NCBI GenBank assembly: GCA_947630095.1
Contig: CANRGI010000044.1
Span: 1-8,791, forward strand
Reading direction: 5' to 3'
Source of the DNA: an uncultured Bacilli bacterium
Lineage (GTDB): Bacteria > Bacillota_I > Bacilli_A > RF39 > UBA660
Length of the DNA stretch: 8,791 nucleotides
Below the pieces are notes generated by a model. The model was not told where the DNA came from. It saw only the letters and a list, made by a program, of their open reading frames with translations, and made no database searches. The position numbers and the translations under genes were made by a program. Shown here piece by piece: positions 1 through 4,891 of the stretch (its first letter is position 1; every line of letters starts with the position of its first letter).

Positions 1-410
1 TTTATACCATTTTCTATTTCTATACTATATGCTAGTATGGTATCTGTTGCTTCATTTGATTTTGGTATATCAGTCCAGTCACAATTAAACCTTCCATCAG
101 TAGAAGTTATTTTATATTGTAAGAACCCACTAGTTATAAATGTATTTACAAAATCTTCAAATACAATATCATACTTAAATAAACTCTCACTTTTATTTTC
201 TACACTAAAAGTTTTAGTTTCTTCATATCCTGGATATATTTCTCCAGTTAATTCAGTATTATCAGTAAATATTACTGCTAATTTCTTTGCTACTACACTC
301 AAACGTTCCTCTTTTGTTATCCCATAATTCTTAAAATACGAATAACTTAACCCACTTATAGTTAATACTAATATTGATACACTTAACACTACTACTAAAC
401 TCTTTTTCAT
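1..410 (-). CDS. Secreted/anchored surface protein, TasA/camelysin-like (3' end cut by window)
   Basis: An open frame runs from an ATG at 410 off the left edge with no stop, giving at least 136 residues. The start follows a good ribosome site (AGAGGTG at 415-421). Residues 1-25 are a short basic start (MKKS), a hydrophobic stretch and then SGLSYSYF, which reads as a signal peptide or N-terminal anchor. Residues about 40-75 (AVIFTDNTELTGEIYPGYEE followed by TKTFSVENKS) have the beta-sandwich style of TasA/camelysin-type and related small exported proteins, in which a 'pulled tight' Gly-Tyr turn precedes a TFxVxNxS strand. The family link is inference from this pattern, not a match I can verify; a generic Ig-like surface protein is the alternative. 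The gene is divergent from a small XRE regulator at 553, and a palindromic operator lies in its leader, so it is probably regulated by that neighbour. Confidence 0.72.
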   Translation of the reverse strand, partial: MKKSLVVVLSVSILVLTISGLSYSYFKNYGITKEERLSVVAKKLAVIFTDNTELTGEIYPGYEETKTFSVENKSESLFKYDIVFEDFVNTFITSGFLQYKITSTDGRFNCDWTDIPKSNEATDTILAYSIEIENGI

Positions 411-423
411 TTTACACCTCTTT

Positions 424-440
424 ATGACATTTAATGTCGT
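424..440. promoter_or_regulatory. Palindromic operator, copy 1 (GACAT-TTA-ATGTC)
   Basis: The core GACAT (426-430), TTA, ATGTC (434-438) is a perfect inverted repeat. It lies 14 bp upstream of the ATG at 410, just before the ribosome site of the surface-protein gene. A weak minus-strand promoter (TTAAAA at 476-481, 17 bp, TATTAT at 453-458) would start transcription near 446, placing this operator just downstream of the start site. A second copy of the same palindrome lies 66 bp away. Binding by the XRE protein encoded at 553 is inferred from position. Confidence 0.65.
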
Positions 441-490
441 ATCCTATTTTTAATAATAACATAGTAAGAAAATAATTTTAATATTTTTTT

Positions 491-505
491 CGACATAAAA
501 TGTCG
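491..505. promoter_or_regulatory. Palindromic operator, copy 2 (CGACAT-AAA-ATGTCG)
   Basis: CGACAT (491-496), AAA, ATGTCG (500-505) is a perfect 6-bp inverted repeat with a 3-bp centre, matching copy 1 at 424-440 in both arms. It lies about 50 bp upstream of the GTG start at 553. A TTATTATAT stretch (516-524) is the likely -10 region of the XRE gene, and the palindrome covers where its -35 would be, which has no good consensus. That layout suits autoregulation by the XRE protein. Confidence 0.65.
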
Positions 506-552
506 TGGTGTTGAGTTATTATATGAAATAGAATTTCAGTAGGTGATTATTA

Positions 553-762
553 GTGGAAAGTAAAAGAAATATTTTAAAAGAATATCGAGAGAAATGTGGT
601 TTCACTCAAGAAGAATTAGCAGAGAAAGCAAATCTATCTACTAGACAAATACAGAGATTAGAATATAAAGAAAGTGAAACTAAAATAGAAACTTTAAGAA
701 AACTTATTAAAATATTAAATATCGAAGATAAAGATGTAATATTATTAATTAAAGACGAATAA
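553..762 (+). CDS. Small XRE-family DNA-binding regulator (69 aa)
   Basis: This is a single-domain cro/C1-type helix-turn-helix protein with no effector domain. Helices 2 and 3 are at residues about 18-26 (TQEELAEKA) and 29-37 (STRQIQRLE), followed by a SETKIETLRKLIKIL dimer/packing helix, the usual XRE order. The start is GTG at 553 with AGGTG at 541-545 as ribosome site; no better ATG exists in frame. It is divergent from the surface-protein gene at 410, and two GACAT-N3-ATGTC palindromes lie between them. The inferred role is a local repressor of itself and of the surface protein, in an arrangement reminiscent of SinR and tasA, although the two systems need not be related by descent. A weak hairpin follows the stop and a second XRE gene lies 55 bp downstream. 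Confidence 0.85.
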   Translation: MESKRNILKEYREKCGFTQEELAEKANLSTRQIQRLEYKESETKIETLRKLIKILNIEDKDVILLIKDE

Positions 763-785
763 AAACGGAAATTTATCCAGTTTTT
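761..785 (+). terminator. Weak intrinsic terminator/attenuator between the two XRE genes
   Basis: The arms are AAAAAC-GGA and TCC-(A)-GTTTTT with one bulged A; the left arm overlaps the last two bases of the TAA stop. The right arm ends in TTTTT. Because the GC core is short, partial read-through into the gene at 818 is likely. That gene has no clear promoter of its own. Confidence 0.55.
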
Positions 786-817
786 AGGTTGTTAGAAAAT
801 ATTTACAGGTGGTATTA

Positions 818-1036
818 ATGAATAGATTAAAAGATTTAAGTCAAACTGAACTTGCTAAATTGTTAAATATGTCACAAACAGGATACTCTAAATACGAAGT
901 AGGTACTAATGACATACCGACTAGTATTTTAATCAAACTTGCTGATTTATATGACACTAGTACTAACTATTTACTCGGTTATACTGACGAGATTAAACCT
1001 TATCCTAAAAACTCTAAAAATCGTTTTAAAAACTAA
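818..1036 (+). CDS. Small XRE-family regulator with shortened first helix (72 aa)
   Basis: This is a phage-repressor-like XRE protein. The start is ATG at 818, preceded at ideal distance by AGGTGG (807-812); a GTG at 809 in the same frame lies inside that site and is rejected. The sequence has SQTELAKLLNMSQTGYSKYE (helices 2-3, residues 8-27), then DIPTSILIKLADLYDTSTNY and LLGYTD, the typical C-terminal half of this family. Relatives usually begin like MNRLKDLRE-x3-LSQ; here residues 1-8 read MNRLKDLS, so about six residues of helix 1 appear to be missing while the frame is intact. It may be a weakened or decaying regulator, or a natural variant. It follows another XRE gene and ends in a strong terminator. 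Confidence 0.75.
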   Translation: MNRLKDLSQTELAKLLNMSQTGYSKYEVGTNDIPTSILIKLADLYDTSTNYLLGYTDEIKPYPKNSKNRFKN

Positions 1037-1061
1037 AAATCGGAAAATTAATCCGATTTTT
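1035..1061. terminator. Strong bidirectional intrinsic terminator
   Basis: A perfect 10-bp stem pairs 1035-1044 (AAAAATCGGA) with 1052-1061 (TCCGATTTTT) around a 7-nt loop. T-runs occur in both directions because the outer arms are A5/T5. On the plus strand it ends the XRE gene, whose TAA lies in the left arm. On the minus strand it is the first convincing terminator downstream of the trmD operon, which ends at 1149. Confidence 0.85.
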
Positions 1062-1062
1062 A

Positions 1063-1091
1063 TTGACAAATACACATAATTATACTAGAAT
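1063..1091 (+). promoter_or_regulatory. Strong sigma-A-type promoter for a short RNA
   Basis: TTGACA (1063-1068), a spacer of exactly 17 bp and TAGAAT (1086-1091) give one of the best promoters in the window. The start would be near 1098. It begins right after the bidirectional terminator and faces an intrinsic terminator 40-50 nt further on. Confidence 0.7.
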
Positions 1092-1097
1092 ATCAAA

Positions 1098-1150
1098 TCA
1101 AGAAGCGAGGTACATACTCATTCTTATTAGCGGGGATATCCCGTTTTTTT
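1098..1150 (+). ncRNA. Candidate small RNA of about 50 nt
   Basis: The interval lies between a consensus promoter (1063-1091) and a terminator hairpin (1129-1145 plus T-run). It holds no ATG, GTG or TTG, so it is unlikely to be coding. A small first hairpin is possible (GAG at 1107-1109 with CTC at 1117-1119), and AAGCGAGG at 1104-1110 offers a G-rich stretch. The RNA ends against the stop codon of the convergent gene at 1149, overlapping it by about 2 nt. Its size and convergent position recall type I antitoxin RNAs or small trans-acting regulators, but no toxin frame is visible and the class is unknown. The 5' end is predicted from promoter spacing only. Confidence 0.5.
1129..1150 (+). terminator. 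Intrinsic terminator of the candidate small RNA
   Basis: The stem AGCGGG (1129-1134) pairs with CCCGTT (1140-1145), including one G-T wobble, around the loop GATAT, and runs into seven T residues (1144-1150). On the opposite strand no T-run follows the stem, so it acts on the plus strand only. Confidence 0.7.
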
Positions 1151-1616
1151 ATCTACTTCTACCCTTTTCCATTTCTTCATACATTGCATTTGTCGGTAAT
1201 TTATTAACACTTTTTATTATATTTGCTAAATATTCTCTTTCAAAATATTTATTTTTAAATTCATTTTCTGTAATTACTATTTTAGTTATAAATTCTTTAT
1301 ATTCTTTATTCTTTAGAAATTCTTTATATTTATTAAATAATTCTTGTTTTACTTTTTCTATTTCTCCTAAACAGGCTTTTACACCATCTTCGCTATTATC
1401 TTCACTAGTTAAGAATTTATAAATAAAATCATATAGTTTTTTAAATTTTTTATCTAATTGTTTTTTTGAATATATATTTGCTAAAGTGTCGTCTACTATT
1501 ATCATTTTTTTAGCGTGAATAGCGCCTTTTTTATTTCTTAAAGTTATTTCTAAACCTTTTATATTACCTATTTCTTTTAGTTTTCCTTTTTTTATTTTTC
1601 TTTTAATGTATAACAT
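1149..1616 (-). CDS. Unknown lysine-rich protein, last gene of the trmD operon (155 aa)
   Basis: I do not recognise this family. The protein is highly basic at its N-terminus (KRKIKKGKLK at residues 5-14), continues with a likely beta section to about residue 50 (GLEITLRNKKGAIHAKKMII, then VDDTLANIYS), and is then mostly helical (about 52-140) with many Lys and Glu. There is no signal peptide, membrane segment or catalytic motif. The ATG at 1616 has AGGTGA just upstream and follows the trmD stop by only 8 nt, so it is almost surely co-transcribed with trmD. A basic start and RNA-modification neighbours make RNA or ribosome binding conceivable, but that is guilt by association. Its stop touches the terminator of a convergent candidate RNA. 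Confidence 0.75.
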   Translation of the reverse strand: MLYIKRKIKKGKLKEIGNIKGLEITLRNKKGAIHAKKMIIVDDTLANIYSKKQLDKKFKKLYDFIYKFLTSEDNSEDGVKACLGEIEKVKQELFNKYKEFLKNKEYKEFITKIVITENEFKNKYFEREYLANIIKSVNKLPTNAMYEEMEKGRSR

Positions 1617-1624
1617 ATTATCAC

Positions 1625-2287
1625 CTACTTTAGTAAATCCGGTCTATTTTCTTTAGTTATTCTTATTCTTTCTTTATTTCTATATTCGTCTATTTTTTTA
1701 TGGTCGCCATTTAATAATACATCTGGTACTAACAAACCATTATATTCTCTAGGTTTAGTATATACTGGATAATCTAGTAAATTATCTTCAAATGATTCGC
1801 TTCTCAAACTTTCACTATTTATAACTCCAGGAATTAAACGTATTATACTATCAGCAACTGCCATTGCAGGAATTTCTCCTCCAGTTAGGACATAATCTCC
1901 TATGCTTATCACTTCGTCAACTATACTTTTTATTCTTTCGTCAAAGCCTTCATAATGACCACACAAGAGTATTATATGCTTTTCTTTACTTAAACGCAGT
2001 GCAGTAGTTTCTTTATAAATTTTACCACTTGGACTTAACATTATTACTTTAGAATTACTTGTTCTTACACTTTCTACTGCTTTAAATACTGGGTCACACA
2101 TTATAACCATACCTGCTCCACCACCATAGGGAGTATCGTCTACTTGATTATTATTTAATGTACTAAAATCTCTTATGTTAGTTATCTTTATATCAACTAA
2201 ACCTTTTTTTGTAGCACGTGCGATTATGCTTTCTTCAGTAAGAGCACTGAACATTGAGGGAAAAAGAGTTAATATATCTATTTTCAT
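1625..2287 (-). CDS. trmD: tRNA (guanine-N1-)-methyltransferase TrmD
   Basis: TrmD transfers a methyl group from S-adenosylmethionine to N1 of G37 in tRNAs with G at position 36, preventing +1 frameshifts; it is a cytosolic dimer with a trefoil-knot (SPOUT) fold and essential in most bacteria. Diagnostic motifs are all present: MKIDILTLFPSMF (1-13), DDTPYGGGAGM (50-60), LLCGHYEGFDERI (107-119), SIGDYVLTGGE (128-138), RLIPGV (150-155), LLDYPVYTKP (170-179) and VLLNGDHKKI (190-199). At 220 aa it is slightly short for the family, which usually has 230-250 residues. The residue aligned with the catalytic Asp169 of the H. influenzae enzyme appears to be Glu164, judged by the adjacent SF pair. The start overlaps the rimM stop by 4 nt (ATGA), with GGAGGG upstream, so the two are translationally coupled. 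Confidence 0.97.
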   Translation of the reverse strand: MKIDILTLFPSMFSALTEESIIARATKKGLVDIKITNIRDFSTLNNNQVDDTPYGGGAGMVIMCDPVFKAVESVRTSNSKVIMLSPSGKIYKETTALRLSKEKHIILLCGHYEGFDERIKSIVDEVISIGDYVLTGGEIPAMAVADSIIRLIPGVINSESLRSESFEDNLLDYPVYTKPREYNGLLVPDVLLNGDHKKIDEYRNKERIRITKENRPDLLK

Positions 2288-2763
2288 ATAATACCCTCCA
2301 AATTTTTAAATTTTATGTATTTTTCTTTTATATTTATTTCTTCTATAAATTCATTATTATATGGAATATAAGTAGAATTAACTAAAATAAGTTTATAACC
2401 ATTATTATTAATTATATCTTTAATAGTACCTATTTCTTTATCTAAATAAAGTGCTTTTAAACCTATTAAGTCTATATCCATATATTCACTTTCTTTTAAC
2501 TTTAAAGTTTCTCTTAATACATAAACATACTTACCTTTAAATTTAACTACATCATTTATATAATCATATTCATTAAATACACACATATCAAAATTTTTAT
2601 GGTGTCTATAACTTTTTATAGTTACTTTTTCATAGTCAGGCCCTATATACAAATTAGACCCTGGAATAAACACTTTATTTTTAAATTCAAAATCACTAAT
2701 TATTCTTATTTCTCCTTTAATCCCGTGAGTTCCAACAAGTTTACCTATTTTAACATATTCCAT
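2284..2763 (-). CDS. rimM: 16S rRNA processing / 30S maturation factor RimM
   Basis: RimM binds ribosomal protein S19 and helps assemble the head of the 30S subunit and process 16S rRNA. The N-terminal domain opens with VKIGKLVGTHGIKGEIRI (residues 4-21), the RimM signature. The C-terminal PRC-barrel half has DLIGLKAL, IGTIKDI and then YIPYNNEFIEEINIKEKYI, equivalent to the family's IPxVxxFVxxID motif. The length of 159 aa is normal for Gram-positive relatives. I start it at ATG 2763 because AGGTGA (which also holds the preceding gene's TGA stop) lies 5 nt upstream; a GTG at 2772 in frame would fall inside that ribosome site. It overlaps trmD by 4 nt, the usual rimM-trmD coupling. Confidence 0.95.
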   Translation of the reverse strand: MEYVKIGKLVGTHGIKGEIRIISDFEFKNKVFIPGSNLYIGPDYEKVTIKSYRHHKNFDMCVFNEYDYINDVVKFKGKYVYVLRETLKLKESEYMDIDLIGLKALYLDKEIGTIKDIINNNGYKLILVNSTYIPYNNEFIEEINIKEKYIKFKNLEGII

Positions 2764-2768
2764 AATAA

Positions 2769-3470
2769 TCACCTAAATTTATACATTATTATACCACCTG
2801 AAACTGAAACATTCAAACTTTCTACATTATTTTTCATTTTAATATATATAGAATTATCAGCATTTTTTCTAACAAACTCACTTATACCTTTACCCTCACT
2901 ACCTAAAACTAAGGCATAAGGTGCGGGAGTTAAATCGTCTACATTAATATTACCTAACATATCTGCATAATAAATTTTTATATTTTTTTCTTTAAAACTT
3001 TTAAAAGTTTCTTTTATATCTAATCTAACTATATTTATTTTAAAAAATGTTCCTTCACTAGCGCGTATCATTTTATCATTATATAAACTAACACTATCCG
3101 TAGAAAAGACTACAGTATCTACATTAAAAGCACAGGCACTTCTTATAATTGTACCTACATTTCCTGGGTCTTGTACATTATCAAGTATGACTATTTTACT
3201 CCCTTTTATTTCATTATTTGTAACTAACTTTACTACTCCCATTACATCAGGGACACTTTTTAATAAACTAATACTTTTTAAATCTTTAGTAGATGCGATT
3301 ACTGTATTTACATCAAGAGAGAAATTAGAATTTTCTAACTTTATTAAAGTGATAAGTAAACCACTATTAAAGGCTTCAGTAACTAGATGTTCTCCTTCAA
3401 CTATATACATTTTATTTTCTAGTATATACTTTTTTTCTCTTAATTTCTTATAAAACTTTAAGTTTTCCAT
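2769..3470 (-). CDS. TrmH/SpoU-family RNA 2'-O-methyltransferase
   Basis: This SPOUT-class enzyme would use S-adenosylmethionine to methylate a ribose 2'-OH in rRNA or tRNA; the target cannot be read from sequence. Residues 1-85 form the N-terminal substrate-binding part, with the typical YIVEGEHLVTEAF (22-34). The catalytic domain carries motif 1 LDNVQDPGNVGTIIRSA (96-112, with Asn104 and Arg110), motif 2 LVLGSEGKGI (187-196) and motif 3 MKNNVESLNVSVSGG (212-226). At 233 aa it is a little shorter than the usual 245-260. The ATG at 3470 shares one base with the upstream TAA (TAATG) and sits after GGGAGGAG. A YsgA-like role is possible; an rlmB-type (G2251) enzyme is the alternative. Confidence 0.93.
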   Translation of the reverse strand: MENLKFYKKLREKKYILENKMYIVEGEHLVTEAFNSGLLITLIKLENSNFSLDVNTVIASTKDLKSISLLKSVPDVMGVVKLVTNNEIKGSKIVILDNVQDPGNVGTIIRSACAFNVDTVVFSTDSVSLYNDKMIRASEGTFFKINIVRLDIKETFKSFKEKNIKIYYADMLGNINVDDLTPAPYALVLGSEGKGISEFVRKNADNSIYIKMKNNVESLNVSVSGGIIMYKFR

Positions 3471-4111
3471 TACTCCTCCCTTAAAACCTTTCTATTCTTT
3501 TTGTAGTCAGGCTTATATTTTTTTACACTTTCCCAAAAAGATGGACTATGGTTAAAATGTAAGAAATGGCATAGTTCGTGAACAATAACATAATCAATAT
3601 CGTCTACACTAAATTTAATAAGTTCACTATTTAACATAACTAACTTCTTTGCTTTATTACAATATCCCCATTTTCTAGTCATTTTTCTAATATTTACTTT
3701 AGGATAAGGAATATTAGGGTTATTAATTTTATCATATACCATTTTTAATCTTTCAGGTAAAACTATCCTAGAATTTTTATAAAGAAATTTATCTAAATCT
3801 TCGTGACTTCTTACAAAAACATTGTCACCATCAAAGAAAGGTTGCTTATAAACATCACATAAAATAACGTGATATTCTTTACCTAAATAAAAAAACTTCT
3901 TCTTTTTTTCTAATCTCCTATACTCTCTATCTAACATTTCAATTATAGATTTTTCATTTTTAAATATTAAATCTCTTATAAAACTATCACTTGAAAATCT
4001 ATTAGTAGATACATATATTTTTAAATCTTCTTTTACTCTTATATAAGTATTCTTTATCTTTTTTCTTTCTATTATTACTTCAACTTGTTTTCCATTTATT
4101 TCTAAATTCAT
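3470..4111 (-). CDS. YgjP-like (DUF45/WLM) zinc metalloprotease-family protein
   Basis: This family is related to SprT/M48-like metallopeptidases, and its physiological substrate is not firmly established. The zinc site is clear: HELCHFLHFNHSPSFW at 178-193 gives His178, Glu179, His182 and a distal His188 followed by the family's SFW. Upstream, MTRKWGYCN (144-152) matches the conserved S/TRWGSCS-type strand, and the N-terminal part has IKNTYIRVKEDLKIYVS as in YgjP proteins. I choose ATG 4111; a GTG at 4120 in frame is possible, but the predicted transcription start lies near 4121, so it would leave no leader. It leads a coupled set with an RNA methyltransferase, rimM and trmD. YgjP next to RNA-modifying genes suggests a housekeeping quality-control role, which is inference. 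213 aa. Confidence 0.9.
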   Translation of the reverse strand: MNLEINGKQVEVIIERKKIKNTYIRVKEDLKIYVSTNRFSSDSFIRDLIFKNEKSIIEMLDREYRRLEKKKKFFYLGKEYHVILCDVYKQPFFDGDNVFVRSHEDLDKFLYKNSRIVLPERLKMVYDKINNPNIPYPKVNIRKMTRKWGYCNKAKKLVMLNSELIKFSVDDIDYVIVHELCHFLHFNHSPSFWESVKKYKPDYKKNRKVLREE

Positions 4112-4127
4112 ATAAACCACTAAGAAA

Positions 4128-4156
4128 ATTATAACATAATAATCATTAAAAGTTAA
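4128..4156 (-). promoter_or_regulatory. Promoter of the YgjP-trmH family-rimM-trmD operon
   Basis: Read on the minus strand, TTAACT (4151-4156), a 17-bp spacer and a perfect TATAAT (4128-4133) lead into the YgjP-like gene. The -35 box overlaps the stop of the preceding membrane-protein gene. Transcription would start near 4121, leaving a leader of only about 10 nt before the ATG at 4111. Confidence 0.65.
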
Positions 4157-4434
4157 TTATATCTTTGCCAAGTGCTATTGGGAGTAAATAAAGGTCTTCT
4201 ACTAATTGGTACAGAGTTCATAGGATATTCATTTAATATCATATCTTTAGTGTTTTCTGGTATAAAGCCTGGAGTTATTAAACTTTCAAAGTAAGTAGAT
4301 GTCATTATAAGTAATAATAAGTCTACAAGTATTAAATTTAATATTATAGTTACCTTTGTAAGTTTTTTAGGGTCTTCTTCCTTTTTATTTTCTTCTTCCT
4401 CTTTGGGCATTTTAAATTCTTCTATTATTGCCAT
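4153..4434 (-). CDS. Small single-pass membrane protein of unknown function (93 aa)
   Basis: I do not recognise a family. Residues 1-27 are highly charged (KEEEENKKEEDPKKLTK), residues about 28-46 are a hydrophobic membrane segment (VTIILNLILVDLLLLIMTS), and residues 47-93 form a polar tail with several prolines and the end TPNSTWQRYN. Lysines just before the membrane segment predict the N-terminus inside and the tail outside. The ATG at 4434 follows AAAGGAG at good distance and has its own promoter (4454-4482). No terminator separates it from the operon downstream, so read-through is possible. A cell-envelope or division accessory role is conceivable, but nothing in the sequence supports a specific one. 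Confidence 0.8.
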   Translation of the reverse strand: MAIIEEFKMPKEEEENKKEEDPKKLTKVTIILNLILVDLLLLIMTSTYFESLITPGFIPENTKDMILNEYPMNSVPISRRPLFTPNSTWQRYN

Positions 4435-4453
4435 TTTATTCTCCTTTAATTAA

Positions 4454-4482
4454 ATTTTACTAGACAAATAGTGTTTTTGCAA
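4454..4482 (-). promoter_or_regulatory. Promoter of the small membrane protein gene
   Basis: On the minus strand TTGCAA (4477-4482), exactly 17 bp and TAAAAT (4454-4459) fit sigma-A spacing. The -35 box abuts the T-rich tail of the terminator of the XRE gene upstream. Confidence 0.65.
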
Positions 4483-4507
4483 GAAAAAGAATAGACAATT
4501 ATGTCTA
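4481..4507 (-). terminator. Weak intrinsic terminator of the 100-aa XRE gene
   Basis: TAGACA, beginning with the TAG stop codon, pairs with TGTCTA around a 4-nt loop (4492-4507), followed on the minus strand by the T-rich stretch TTCTTTTTCTT (4481-4491). The 6-bp stem is AT-rich, so termination may be partial. Confidence 0.55.
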
Positions 4508-4807
4508 CTCCTCTCCCTCTTCACTTTCTTCTTTAGGTGTTAGAGGTATTACTCCTAGAGTGTAGCCTATTGGTTCAAGTAATTTTATTAAGGTATTTAT
4601 TTGAGGACTGTTTAAATTATTTTCTATTTTAGCAACAGTTTCACGTATTACCCCTGCACGTTCACCTACTACTCTTTGAGATAATTTTTGACTTTTTCTC
4701 GCTTGTACGACTTGTCTTATTACTTCTCTTTCAAGTTCTTTTAATTTCTCTTCGTGTTCTACTTCTTCTTGAGTTTTTACTCTGTTTTCTTTCTTTGGTC
4801 TTCCCAT
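4505..4807 (-). CDS. XRE-family regulator, HigA-like layout (100 aa)
   Basis: The domain order is: a basic GRPKKENR start (residues 2-9) that could contact the minor groove like an AT-hook, a charged helix with many Glu and Lys (about 12-38), a cro/C1-type helix-turn-helix (about 40-80: KLSQRVVGERAGV, then RETVAKIENN), a predicted strand GYTLGVIPL (81-89) and a very acidic tail EESEEGEE. A C-terminal strand after the DNA-binding domain is common in HigA-type antitoxins, but no toxin-sized partner gene is adjacent. The ATG at 4807 follows GGTGAT by a few bases. It has its own promoter (4825-4852) with a leader of about 11 nt and its own weak terminator, so it looks monocistronic. Its target is unknown; the short spacing suggests autoregulation. 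Confidence 0.82.
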   Translation of the reverse strand: MGRPKKENRVKTQEEVEHEEKLKELEREVIRQVVQARKSQKLSQRVVGERAGVIRETVAKIENNLNSPQINTLIKLLEPIGYTLGVIPLTPKEESEEGEE

Positions 4808-4824
4808 CTGACATCACCAACTAT

Positions 4825-4852
4825 ATTGTACCAAAAAGTTATACAAAGTCAA
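4825..4852 (-). promoter_or_regulatory. Promoter of the 100-aa XRE gene
   Basis: On the minus strand TTGACT (4847-4852), a 16-bp spacer and TACAAT (4825-4830) lie just upstream of GGTGAT and the ATG at 4807. The predicted start near 4818 leaves a very short leader. Confidence 0.65.
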
Positions 4853-4891
4853 CATTTTTTTGAGATTTTCTGACATTTTTTTCTTTTATTT

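Noticed and set aside
37..327. Plus-strand open frame of 96 codons opposite the surface-protein gene
   Set aside because: It has no ribosome site and lies antisense to a frame with signal peptide, strong Shine-Dalgarno and family-like pattern.
1063..1086. Pairing of TTGACA with TATACT (1081-1086) as promoter
   Set aside because: The spacer would be only 12 bp; TAGAAT at 1086-1091 gives exactly 17 bp.
1050..1150. Type I toxin-antitoxin locus
   Set aside because: No hydrophobic toxin frame is present on either strand; the only minus-strand start gives a 7-codon frame. Only the RNA cassette is supported.
1625..2772. Mycoplasma genetic code (TGA as Trp)
   Set aside because: TGA works as stop in rimM, the TrmH-family gene and the ArsR gene exactly where coupled starts occur, and Trp residues are encoded by TGG.
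2599..3453. Plus-strand open frames inside rimM and the TrmH-family gene
   Set aside because: They are shadows of well-identified minus-strand genes; AT-rich antisense translation gives hydrophobic nonsense.
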